Positions 51,172 through 58,992 of a stretch of DNA of 64,000 nucleotides are shown here, piece by piece; the first letter of the stretch is position 1; each line of letters begins with the position of its first letter. The DNA lies in NCBI RefSeq assembly GCF_001509795.1, contig NZ_LLZN01000059.1, positions 24,815-88,814 of the forward strand, given 5' to 3'. The position numbers and the translations under genes are program-made. Source of the stretch: Streptomyces sp. NRRL WC-3605. Its GTDB lineage: Bacteria > Actinomycetota > Actinomycetes > Streptomycetales > Streptomycetaceae. The notes beneath the pieces are model-generated. The model worked only from the letters and a program-made list of their open reading frames with translations, searched no databases and was not told where the DNA came from.

Positions 51172-51455
51172 GCGGCCCGACCACCCTTCGCAGCGCTCAG
51201 GGCGGCGGTGCCGCGTCGCGGCATCAGCACCACGTTCGCCGGCGGGCGGACGCCCAGCACTCGGCGCAGGTGCTCGATGTTCTCGCGGTCGATGTCGTTG
51301 TCCGGGTCGCTGGTGTCCACCAGGAACTCCACGTAGGCGGCCCGCAGCTCGGGGGACGCGGCGCGGAGGGCGGCGAAGTCACTGCCGAAACCCATCGCGG
51401 CCTCGATGTACTCGCCCTCGCTGCCGACGATGCGGCCTGCGACGATGGTCTTCAT
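51168..51455 (-). CDS. Hypothetical protein, first gene of the tra-spd operon
   Basis: 95 residues: MKTIVAGRIVGSEGEYIEAA start, DTSDPDNDIDRENIEHLRRV helix, RGTAALSAAKGG end. Soluble alpha/beta. GAGAGG upstream of ATG 51455. Directly downstream of the GntR operators. Confidence 0.6.
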   Translation of the reverse strand: MKTIVAGRIVGSEGEYIEAAMGFGSDFAALRAASPELRAAYVEFLVDTSDPDNDIDRENIEHLRRVLGVRPPANVVLMPRRGTAALSAAKGGRAA

Positions 51456-51584
51456 AGGGTCGTGCCTCTCTACTCGGTCGGCCCTTGCGCGGGCTCTCCG
51501 GCTTGGCTTCCAGGCGCGGCCGGAGGGCCCGTTTTTGACATGGCTGTGCCCTTGGAAGAGGGCTTTCAGGCTTTCGCCGGTTGA

Positions 51585-51711
51585 GTTGAAATCTAGGTTT
51601 CTTCCGGCTGATCTGATGACACACTACCCAGTGAGGGATGTCAAGAACCTAGATTTCAACTGCTTCACCGACACGCTAGACAAGGCCTCGAATCGACGTT
51701 AAACCTAGATC
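51585..51711. promoter_or_regulatory. GntR (Kor-type) operators in divergent promoter
   Basis: Inverted arms GTTGAAATCTAGGTT (51585-51599) and AACCTAGATTTCAAC (51646-51660), and a third half, AACCTAGATC (51702-51711), just before the GntR gene. The 306-bp gap is low in GC. Arrangement indicates repression of both the leftward tra operon and the regulator itself, as known for KorSA/TraR-type proteins. Confidence 0.75.
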
Positions 51712-51762
51712 TGTCTTAGGGTGATCGCCCAGGACATCTACGACGGGGAGACAAGCACTCCA

Positions 51763-52569
51763 ATGACGGGCCCTAAGACGCCGAAGTGGCGACAGCTCGC
51801 CGACGAAGTTCGGCGCCAGATCGAGGACGGCACGTACGCGCCGGGTGCAGCACTGCCCCAGCTCAAGCCTGCTGCCGAAACAGCAGGGGTCTCCTACGAG
51901 ACGATGCGCGCCGCCTACAAGGCTCTGGAGTCAGAGGGGCTGGTGCGGAGCGTCAAGCGCACCGGCTTCGTGGTGCTTCAAGCCCCGGGTAGACGACGCG
52001 TAACTCGGGGGACAACCGTTGCCAGGGACCCAGCCCGCGGCTACGTGTTTCCAGCGGTCTCCCGCCCTGACGAGCCTTGGGAGGTTCACGGACGCCCATT
52101 CCGTGCGTTCGTCCCGGCCCCCGATCAGGTGGCCGAGCACTTCGGCCTCTCGGCTGGGACGAAGACGCTTCGCCGTCGGCGAGTGACTTCACCTGCCGGC
52201 GAGCCGCCCTTCCAACTGGTCGATACCTGGCTCAGCCCCGACGCTGTAGCCGACGCCCCCCAAGTCGCCGAACCTTCGACGGGGCCAGGGGGCTACTTGG
52301 ACCGGCTGGAAGAGGCAGGGCACGGTCCCATCTCATGGTCAGAGACCGTCCGGGTCCGCATGCCCGATCGGGAAGAGGCTCAGCTACTCACCATCTCAAC
52401 GGCTATGCCCATCTTGGAGACCACGATCGTTGGTGTCTCCGCCAGGACTGAGCGCCCCATCGAGGTCACCGTCCGTGTGATCCCCGGGGATCGCGTAGAG
52501 CTGTTCAGCGAGCTGCAGCGGGCCCGGTCCGCCCGATGGCCGGTCACTGCGGTCAAGCCGAAGAAGTAG
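51763..52569 (+). CDS. GntR-family (Kor-type) repressor
   Basis: 268 residues from ATG 51763 (GGGGAG 12 bases upstream; GTG 51721 also possible). N-terminal winged helix (WRQLADEVRRQIEDGTYAPG, AETAGVSYETMRAAYKALES, GLVRSVKRTGFVV) and a C-terminal UTRA-type effector domain (GEPPFQLVDTWLSPDAV, MPILETTIVGVSARTERPIE). Plasmid GntR proteins of this kind silence transfer genes that would otherwise be harmful. A small GTCGGC/GCCGAC hairpin follows (52579-52594). Confidence 0.88.
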   Translation: MTGPKTPKWRQLADEVRRQIEDGTYAPGAALPQLKPAAETAGVSYETMRAAYKALESEGLVRSVKRTGFVVLQAPGRRRVTRGTTVARDPARGYVFPAVSRPDEPWEVHGRPFRAFVPAPDQVAEHFGLSAGTKTLRRRRVTSPAGEPPFQLVDTWLSPDAVADAPQVAEPSTGPGGYLDRLEEAGHGPISWSETVRVRMPDREEAQLLTISTAMPILETTIVGVSARTERPIEVTVRVIPGDRVELFSELQRARSARWPVTAVKPKK

Positions 52570-52958
52570 ATCGTCGTCGTCGGCCACGGCCGACGTTCAC
52601 CCGCCGGAGACGGCACAGGCCAGCAACAAAAGGTGTGTCCACCCGTTGGACAGCAAGGCAGGGAGAGGAAGATGAGGACCGTGACACGCCAGCAGCCCCC
52701 GTAGAAGGCCCCACAAACGCCGCGACGGCCGCCCCTTTGCCACGAGGGAACGGCCGTCTTGAGTCGACTCGCCACCTTGCAGAGCTACCGAGTCGTACGT
52801 CGGCGGTAACGCCGGGCACCAGACCACACGGGCCCGGGTACCGATATCAGAATAGCCAGACCCGGCCGCACCAAACAGCCACACGTGCGCCGCGTCACCT
52901 ATCTGGTGATGAACCCACCGTCGTACGGCTCCCCGATACCAGGGGAGACCCCAGCACG
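52570..52958. other. Noncoding stretch between GntR and the replication candidate
   Basis: 389 bp. Apart from the short hairpin at its left end I see no gene with coding bias and no clear promoter boxes. It must contain the promoter for the rightward micro-ORF/replication gene. Confidence 0.5.
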
Positions 52959-53033
52959 ATGAGCACCATCGCTCGACCGCCCGGCACGGACACCGTGCCG
53001 GCCTTCGCCGCCCCGAAAGGGGGTGCGCGTTGA
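52959..53033 (+). CDS. 24-residue leader ORF overlapping the replication candidate
   Basis: ATG 52959 encodes MSTIARPPGTDT.. and ends with TGA that overlaps the TTG start of the next gene (TTGA). Pro/Ala-rich, no domain. Its role is probably to set translation of the downstream gene. Confidence 0.4.
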   Translation: MSTIARPPGTDTVPAFAAPKGGAR

Positions 53034-54427
53034 GGAAGCGTTCAGGACGGCCGCCACGGTTCGCCGCCGTCCCCAATGAGACCGTAGACGACTCGGACAG
53101 CCTCGACCTGGAGGCCTTGGGCCTGCTGACCGTAGTCCTGCGCCACCAGGACGGCTTCGAGATCACCCTGCACGAGATCGCCGAGAAGTACGGCTACGGC
53201 CGGGACGGCCTGGCCGGCGCCTGGGGCCTGCTCCAGGTCGCCCGGTACGTCATCAAGGTGAAGATCCAGTGGGCCGGGGACAACCAGTGGTCGACCGAGG
53301 TCGTCGTGTATCCCACGCCCGCCACGGACGACGAAGTCCAAGAACTGCTGGACAGCATCGCGCGCGAGCCGAACGTGCGGATCGTGAAGGTGGAGCCGCC
53401 GACGAAGTCGGCCCGGGAGCGGGCAGCGAAGCACCTCGCGAAGGTGGAGGCCAAGCGGAAGAAGAAGCGGGAGCGCCGCAAGCTCGACTTCGAGGTGCCG
53501 GGCCAGGCTGCCGAAAGCGGTCGGGGCCGGAATGTCCGTAGGGGAGAGGATCGGGGGAGCGGAGCCGCCGGCGCGGCGGCTCCGGCTCAACCGCCCCGGA
53601 AGTCGGTGGCGCCGAAGAAGCCGACGAAGAAGAAGGAGCCTGGCAGGCGGCTGACACAGTCTGAGGCGGCCGCGGTGAAGCTCGTGGAGACGGCGTTCCC
53701 CGAGCAGCTGCGTGCCTTGCTTCCGTCGTACCGGCCGCCGGTGCTGCGGGACGCGATCCTGGACGCTCTGGATTCGCGTACGGCGGACGTGCTGGCCGAG
53801 CGGGTGAAGCGCCGGTGGTGGAAGCACGGCTACGAGGAAGCGGCCATGCCGGGCGGCAAGGGCATCGGCTCGGCGATCGGCGTCGCGGTCGCACTGGTTC
53901 GCCCGTCGACGGACTGCCCGGAGCCGATGTGCGAGGACGGCGTGATCCTCGACTCCGGGGCGGCGTGCCGGGGGTGCGAGCAGCGCAAGGAGGACCGGAA
54001 GCGCCCGGTGCCCGCGCAGCGCGGCGAGCCCGGCGAGGACCAGGGCGGCGGAGTCCCGGCCCCGCGCCGGTGGAAGTGCCACACCTGCCACACGCCGGGC
54101 AAGACCGGCGTGGAGGCTCCCGAGGACGGCCTGTGCGGCCCGTGCCGCAAGGAGGAGCAAGAGGCGCACAAGGCGACGGCCCGGCTGCAGGAGAACCTGC
54201 GGCGGGCGGAGGCTGAGCGCGAGCAGCTGGCGCGCGAGCGGTGGAACGAGCTGCTGGAGGATGCCTACCGCGAGCACGCCGAACGCGAGCAGGAGGCCTC
54301 TAAGGAGCGCGAGCGTCGGAAGGCGGCGGAAAAGAAGCGGCTGGCGGACGCCGAGGAGCGGCGCCGTCTGCAGGAGCAGATCGCCCGGGAGAACCCCGAA
54401 CTGCTGGCCTACTCGCAGACCGCCTGA
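53030..54427 (+). CDS. Winged-helix, zinc-motif protein: candidate replication initiator
   Basis: 465 residues from TTG 53030, with GAAAGGGGG six bases upstream. N-terminal winged helix (LDLEALGLLTVVLRHQDGFE, IAEKYGYGRDGLAGAWGLLQ), as in DnaD/RepA-like plasmid proteins; a basic linker (KVEAKRKKKRERRKLDFE); a second helical domain (KRRWWKHGYEEAAMPGG); Cys pairs CPEPMC..CRGC and CHTCHT..CGPC; and a C-terminal coiled coil. It is followed by a terminator and an iteron-like hairpin region, the context expected for a Rep gene. No Rep family could be named by eye. Confidence 0.55.
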   Translation: MRKRSGRPPRFAAVPNETVDDSDSLDLEALGLLTVVLRHQDGFEITLHEIAEKYGYGRDGLAGAWGLLQVARYVIKVKIQWAGDNQWSTEVVVYPTPATDDEVQELLDSIAREPNVRIVKVEPPTKSARERAAKHLAKVEAKRKKKRERRKLDFEVPGQAAESGRGRNVRRGEDRGSGAAGAAAPAQPPRKSVAPKKPTKKKEPGRRLTQSEAAAVKLVETAFPEQLRALLPSYRPPVLRDAILDALDSRTADVLAERVKRRWWKHGYEEAAMPGGKGIGSAIGVAVALVRPSTDCPEPMCEDGVILDSGAACRGCEQRKEDRKRPVPAQRGEPGEDQGGGVPAPRRWKCHTCHTPGKTGVEAPEDGLCGPCRKEEQEAHKATARLQENLRRAEAEREQLARERWNELLEDAYREHAEREQEASKERERRKAAEKKRLADAEERRRLQEQIARENPELLAYSQTA

Positions 54428-54441
54428 CGCAGGTCAGGGAA

Positions 54442-54469
54442 GGCCGCACCCCACCGCCGGGGTGCGGCC
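54442..54469 (+). terminator. Hairpin terminator of the replication candidate
   Basis: Perfect 11-bp stem GGCCGCACCCC / GGGGTGCGGCC with 6-nt loop, 15 bp after the stop. Confidence 0.85.
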
Positions 54470-54480
54470 CCTCAGCATGT

Positions 54481-54530
54481 CCGAGTCCGTGACTCTGCGA
54501 GTACCGGACTGCCGGAGTGCCGGAATCCGG
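54481..54530. repeat. ACTCCGG repeat cluster 3
   Basis: CCGAGTCCGTGACTC, GAGTACCGGACTG, CCGGAGTGCCGGAATCCGG in about 10-bp steps directly after the terminator. Confidence 0.6.
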
Positions 54531-54783
54531 CGGCCCTGGCCGTGCGCGATCCATACGCGTGCACGACCGGACGGCGGCCAGGGCCTGCTCGACGGCTCGT
54601 GCGGGTCTTACCCGACGCCATACTCGTGGCCCAGGGCCTGCAGCGGGTGTGCGAGTTCGCCGATGTCGACGCTGCGGGCGAGGTGGCCGTACCGGTCGTA
54701 GACCCGCGTCCAGCGGATCTCAGCGCGGTGTCACATCCCGGCCCCTGAACCGCCCTTCGAACCTCTCTATCGAAGCGTTTTCC

Positions 54784-54866
54784 CAGGTCAGACCCGACAC
54801 CCGGTTTTTCGGTTGTCGGGTCTGACCTGCGTAAATGGTTCGTTTCCGCAGGTGGGACCCGACAAC
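54784..54866. other. Origin candidate: hairpin with CAGGTCAGACCCGACA arms plus third copy
   Basis: CAGGTCAGACCCGACA (54784-54799) is repeated inverted at 54814-54829 around a T-rich loop, and a third related copy CAGGTGGGACCCGACAAC lies at 54849-54866. To the right, 54900-54950 is relatively AT-rich with the direct repeat TTAGAAGAC, a possible unwinding site. Located just after the replication candidate gene, inside a 1.5-kb gene-free region (54428-55989). Confidence 0.55.
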
Positions 54867-55155
54867 AGGGTTTCCCGGGCCCCGGGGAAGGCCGGTGTCC
54901 CTTTAGAAGACTGGGGTTGTTAGAAGACGAGAGAGAACACAAAAGCGCCTTGCGGCGCGTGCGCCGCTGGTGACGCCCGGAGGGCTAAGTAACCGGTAGT
55001 AGCGCGCGAGCGCGTCCGAGGCGGCTCCGCCGCGACCGATGGCGCCGCGGCGCCAGACAGTTCCCCCCTCCCCATCGAGATCCATCGGCCGGCCGGTGGC
55101 CACCAGCTCGCCCGTCACCAGGCAGGCGTGGGCGGGCAACCTTCCCCTCTCGTCT

Positions 55156-55357
55156 CCCTAACAGGCCCTTGCGCCCGTCCCTCACTGTCCCTCTCTCCCC
55201 TGGTACAGGGGATCGTGGCACCCTCACCGCCGTGGCCGGAGGCGACCCCCTCACGCTGAAAGCGCAGGTCGTGACCGCAACTCCGACGAGAGCCGCGGGG
55301 TGATGGCGGGCGAAGCGACCGGCTGGCGCCGGTCCAGGGCGCAAGGGCCTGTTAGGG
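55156..55357. repeat. Perfect 21-bp inverted repeats bounding 160 bp
   Basis: Left arm 55156-55176 begins CCCTAACAGGCCC; right arm 55337-55357 is its exact complement and ends GGGCCTGTTAGGG. The interior has its own small hairpins (CCCCTG-GTA-CAGGGG near 55197-55211; ACCGG/CCGGT near 55318-55333) and no ORF. MITE-like element, replication structure or regulatory RNA are all possible. Confidence 0.65.
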
Positions 55358-55989
55358 GTAAGAGGAGGGTGGCGCGGACCCGTCACAGGTGGGGGCTGAG
55401 GCCGGGGCCCGGGTGACGGCCCCTCGTGGCTTGGGTGATGACGGGCCCGCGCCGTGGGTGGCCGGGCTGAGTGCGCACGCTCAGGCCAACCCATAGAAGG
55501 GACGCCCTACGGGCGGCGACCACAAAGAGACGGCGGTGCGTCCCTGTGCGCCCCTGTACGGCTCTCAGGGCTTGATCGGCACTCCCGGGCCTCCACCCCG
55601 GGAACGGAGCTCCTGGCGCCATGCAGAGGTGTTCTCGGCGGTGTTCTGTGGCGGGCGTGACGAGCGGTTCCGCAGGAACGCGGACCCTGCCCTCCCCCGT
55701 TGGGCGTCGTTCAGGCGGTTCGCCGGCGGCGCCGCGGCCAGCCACTACTGCAAGCACGTCACCCCGCACCCGGTCGACGACTTCGACTGACGCCGGGTAC
55801 CGAAAACGGAAGTCCCGGAGTCTGTGACTCCGGGACTTCGGCATATCGGGACTCCGGCACTCACGGCCTCGATCCGGTGAAGCCGCCTGCCTAGGCTCGG
55901 CAACGCCCCCGGTTGACTGGGAGCAACAGACCCGCAGGGTCGAAATCCCCGTCTCGTAGGGGCTGTTGCCGCTGGCACTATGTGACGTC
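55358..55989. other. Gene-free stretch before the DUF4145 gene
   Basis: No frame shows streptomycete third-position bias. It contains repeat cluster 4 and, near its right end, a structured segment (GCAACAG...CCCC-n8-GGGG-CTGTTGC, about 55921-55973). Confidence 0.5.
55808..55866. repeat. ACTCCGG repeat cluster 4
   Basis: GGAAGTCCCGGAGTC, TGTGACTCCGGGACTTCGG, CATATCGGGACTCCGG, CACTCACGG: one of the most regular clusters. Confidence 0.65.
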
Positions 55990-56790
55990 ATGACAAGCAT
56001 CTTGAACCGGGATCTTCGGGCCATCTCTAAAGGTCTCTCAGGGGACCACCTGGAGGACTGGCCCGCCATCCCGTGCCCCACGTGCACGCGAGGCGTCCTG
56101 CTCCCGGACCCCGACTCCTTTGTGTCTGAGGAGTCGGCCACCAGCCGGGCCCTGGTGAACCACGAGGCGTGGGAGCCGGAATGGATTCAAGGTGGCTTCC
56201 ACGGCGTTCTCACGTGCCGGAAGGAGACTTGTGATCGCGTGCGCGTCATCGGGGAGATGAGCGTGGACTACTCAAGTCGGCACGGCGAGCAGTACGAGAT
56301 CTACTGGACGCCCACCCTGTTCCTCCCGGCGCTGCCGCTGCTCGAAAACCGCGAGCTCTGCCCACCGGAGGTCGGGGTGCGGGTGGACGCCGCAGCCAAG
56401 ATTCTCTGGCTCGACCCCAGCGCTGCCGCGAACAGGATCCGGGCGGCGGTCGAAGCCCTGATGGACGACAGGGGCGTCATCCGCCGGCAGCTCAACAGCA
56501 AGGGCAAGGTAGTCCGACTCGACCTCGACAGGCGTATCGCGATCTTCAAGAAGGCGCTGTCGCAGCACGCGGATGCTGCGGACCTGCTCCTGGCCGTGAA
56601 GTGGATCGGGAACGTGGGCAGCCACGAGGACGTTCTCCGGGTTCCCGACGTCCTGGAGGGGGTCGAGTTCCTGGACCGCGCGCTGTCTGAGATCTACGGG
56701 ACAAGCCCCGACGACGTGAAGAAGAGGGCAGCTGAGGTCACCGCTCGGCGCGGGCGCCCGCAGGCCTTCTCCGTCGAAGTCCCCTTCTGA
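55990..56790 (+). CDS. DUF4145-containing protein
   Basis: 266 residues from ATG 55990 (a longer start at 55966 is possible). The N-terminal part has a CPTC..C..C zinc-like set (IPCPTCTRGV, LTCRKETC). The C-terminal half carries the DUF4145 helices (ANRIRAAVEALMDDRG, DLDRRIAIFKKALSQHADAA, AVKWIGNVGSHED). This domain occurs in anti-phage and restriction-associated proteins. Flanked on both sides by repeat clusters. Confidence 0.75.
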   Translation: MTSILNRDLRAISKGLSGDHLEDWPAIPCPTCTRGVLLPDPDSFVSEESATSRALVNHEAWEPEWIQGGFHGVLTCRKETCDRVRVIGEMSVDYSSRHGEQYEIYWTPTLFLPALPLLENRELCPPEVGVRVDAAAKILWLDPSAAANRIRAAVEALMDDRGVIRRQLNSKGKVVRLDLDRRIAIFKKALSQHADAADLLLAVKWIGNVGSHEDVLRVPDVLEGVEFLDRALSEIYGTSPDDVKKRAAEVTARRGRPQAFSVEVPF

Positions 56791-56821
56791 CCTGGCTGTC
56801 GGCAGGCGCGCCAGAAACGGG

Positions 56822-56884
56822 GTGCCGGAGTCCGTCACTTCGGAACTGCCGCGTACTCCGGCTGTCCGGTACTCACGGACTCGC
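56822..56884. repeat. ACTCCGG repeat cluster 5
   Basis: GTGCCGGAGTCC, GTCACTTCGGAACTG, GTACTCCGGCTGTCCGGTACT, CACGGACTC in about 10-bp steps, 32 bp after the DUF4145 stop. Confidence 0.6.
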
Positions 56885-57137
56885 CCTGTCGTCACCGAGC
56901 GCCCGGGCCTGCACCAGTCCGCGGTCCGCGCGCTGTACGAGCGTTTGGACCGGCTCCAGTCCGCGGCCGCTCCGGCTGGCGAGGCGTCGACGGCCGCGCG
57001 TCTCCCTGAGCCTTCTCCCGGCGCCTTCCCCCGTGGGCCCGGGCGACGACGAAGCCCCCGGCGGTTGCTCCTGCACCGAGCGCCGCCGGGGGCTTCTCCA
57101 CGGCTGCAGGCCATGGCCGCAGCAGTGGCGTCTCTTC

Positions 57138-57208
57138 CGTAGTACCGGAGTACCGGAGTTCCGGACTACCGTAGTACCGGAGTGCGGAACTCCCGTACTA
57201 CGGGATTG
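57138..57208. repeat. ACTCCGG repeat cluster 6
   Basis: Dense run of GTAGTACCGGAGTACCGG, AGTTCCGGACTAC, CGTAGTACCGGAGTGCGG and CGTACTACGGG; about seven units in 70 bp. Lies after the recombinase-like gene. The preceding 56885-57137 has no clear gene. Confidence 0.65.
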
Positions 57209-57227
57209 GAGAGTGTGGCCTCCGAGG

Positions 57228-58451
57228 TCATCCGGCTTGGGCCTTGGAGGGGCGCCCCCACCCGGCGGCCCTCTCGATCGCATCGAGCAGGGCTGGCTCC
57301 CACCCGGCAGCGGTCAGGTCGGCGGTGTCGGTAAGACCGACCTCGACCAGCGCGGACAACTGCATCGCGTGCTCGATGCCCTCAGCCCACGCCGCCCGCA
57401 GAGCTTTGCGGCAGGCCACTCGCGCTTCGAGTTCCTCGGTGGTGTCCGGCTCGCCGGAACGCCGCACAGAGGCAAGGACGCGGCCGCACTCGGTGACCTC
57501 TTCCAGGAGGACGGCCGCCTGTTCGGCGTCGGGCTGGCGGGGCGCCGGTGAGGTCTTCGGGCTGACGCCACGGCGCAGCTGTTCCATGCGGGTGGGCAGG
57601 GGAACCCATGAGGGTTCGCCGGCCATCTGCACGTTGGTCTGCGTGACAGCCCGGGTCCATGCCCGGTAGAGGCCGCGCGGCTCCAGAGGAGTCCCGGACG
57701 GGACGGCGTGCTCGCCGCGGTGGTTGGGGTGCAGGGAGACCCACAGTGCCGTGGTGGTGCCCTGCACGCGCTCCATGAGTGCGTGCCGCTCGGTGAGCCA
57801 GCGACGCAGGGCCGCCCGGGACAGCCCTGACAGAACGGCCAGTTCGACGTAGGCCTCCGCCTCGCTCCAGCCCTGGGGCCTGCGCAGCGTCCGGACCTCT
57901 TCGAGTGACGGCGCCAGGTCGTCGAGCCGCCACGCGCACGCCTCGCCGGAGCGGGCTCCGCTGTCGGCGACCATCGCGCCGATGGCGAGCATCCGGATCT
58001 GCCCCGGCGAGGCGGCCTGGTCGGCGGCTTCCTCCAGGGAGGCCCGCAGCAGGGAACGGGCCCGCTTGGGAACGGGCTGCTTGCGGACCGGATCGGGCTG
58101 CGGTGGCAGGTCGGCGCACACCCCTGCAGCCTTCGCCAGGAGCGCCAGGACCTCGATGCGAGCCTGCCGCGAGTGGTCGCCGCTGGCGGGTGAGGCGGAC
58201 CGTCGCACTCGCAGGTCACCGCGGCCCGCCAGCGCGAGGTAGGCCTCGATGGCTTGGCGCTGGAACAGCGGTCCGGCTTCGGCGCCGGCGTCGAGCGGGT
58301 GCTCGGCGTGGGCGAGAGCGCGGCCGTACTCGCCCGCCACCCACCGCACCTGGCGGGCGCGGGACTCGGAGATGCCCTCTTCGCGCGAACACACCTCTGC
58401 GGCGGCCGCGCGCAGCAGGTCCGGGCCGGTGAGGCTTTGATCGGCGCCCAT
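57228..58451 (-). CDS. Divergent tyrosine-recombinase-like protein
   Basis: 407 residues from ATG 58451, overlapping the previous stop. MLAIGAMVADSGARSGEACAW resembles the box-I Arg region of tyrosine recombinases (xGxRxxEL), and WVPLPTRMEQLRRGV loosely resembles box II, but the conserved HxxR and catalytic Tyr are not clear. The N-terminal helices would fit a core-binding domain. It could be an inactive relative or a DNA-binding protein of the partition region. Confidence 0.4.
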   Translation of the reverse strand: MGADQSLTGPDLLRAAAAEVCSREEGISESRARQVRWVAGEYGRALAHAEHPLDAGAEAGPLFQRQAIEAYLALAGRGDLRVRRSASPASGDHSRQARIEVLALLAKAAGVCADLPPQPDPVRKQPVPKRARSLLRASLEEAADQAASPGQIRMLAIGAMVADSGARSGEACAWRLDDLAPSLEEVRTLRRPQGWSEAEAYVELAVLSGLSRAALRRWLTERHALMERVQGTTTALWVSLHPNHRGEHAVPSGTPLEPRGLYRAWTRAVTQTNVQMAGEPSWVPLPTRMEQLRRGVSPKTSPAPRQPDAEQAAVLLEEVTECGRVLASVRRSGEPDTTEELEARVACRKALRAAWAEGIEHAMQLSALVEVGLTDTADLTAAGWEPALLDAIERAAGWGRPSKAQAG

Positions 58452-58837
58452 CAGCGAGCCCTTCCGCCGATGGCGGGCCGTCGTACGGCCTGCCGCACAC
58501 CGCGGTTCGCCGGGGACCACGAGAGCGCGGTGCCGCCGTGGTACTGCCGGAAGACGGTGTCCTTGGCCAGGCGGGCGGCCGCACCGATCTCCGCCCAGGT
58601 TGCGGCCTTGCCCTCCGGGCGGCCCTCGCCGCGCAGGGCTCGGCCCGCCGTTTCGTGCGCGGCGCGGCCGGCGGCGTCGGCGACGAGCATCATCAGTTCG
58701 AGCTGGAGCAGGGGATCGACCGCGAGGCCGACCGCCGTGGCGAGCAGCTGCACACGGTCGGCCGGTGCCGTCCCGCTGGCGTTGGCCTGCCGGACGAGAT
58801 CGGCGATCTGCTCGGCCATCATGTCGACGTTGTCCAC
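58451..58837 (-). CDS. HTH protein, likely autoregulator
   Basis: 128 residues from GTG 58837 with GGAAGGAC upstream. A helical N-terminus (NVDMMAEQIADLVRQANASG), then a C-terminal HTH, ATWAEIGAAARLAKDTVFRQYHGG. Two GTTGT/ACAAC operators sit immediately upstream, so it probably represses itself; the same site recurs near 35.0 kb. Confidence 0.65.
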   Translation of the reverse strand: MDNVDMMAEQIADLVRQANASGTAPADRVQLLATAVGLAVDPLLQLELMMLVADAAGRAAHETAGRALRGEGRPEGKAATWAEIGAAARLAKDTVFRQYHGGTALSWSPANRGVRQAVRRPAIGGRAR

Positions 58838-58849
58838 CCGAGTCCTTCC

Positions 58850-58907
58850 GTTGTTTCGACACAACGAACAGCGGCAGCCTAGTGCGGATGCGTTGTGCCG
58901 ACACAAC
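58850..58907 (-). promoter_or_regulatory. Two GTTGT-n6-ACAAC operators
   Basis: GTTGTTTCGACACAAC (58850-58865) and GTTGTGCCGACACAAC (58892-58907), 42 bp apart centre to centre (about four helical turns), directly upstream of the HTH gene. Confidence 0.7.
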
Positions 58908-58950
58908 CAACGGGCGCAGTTCGGCGTGAACTGCGCCCGTTTGGCTGAAA

Positions 58951-58992
58951 TTACAGACTCCGGAACTGCCGGACTACGTGACTACCGGGCTT
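58951..58992. repeat. ACTCCGG repeat cluster 7
   Basis: TTACAGACTCCGGAACTG, CCGGACTACGTGACTACCGGG; it runs into the end of the ParB-type gene. Confidence 0.6.

Noticed and set aside
55536..55790. 84-codon plus-strand frame in the gene-free stretch
   Set aside because: No third-position GC bias, poor RBS and low-complexity Arg/Ala composition.
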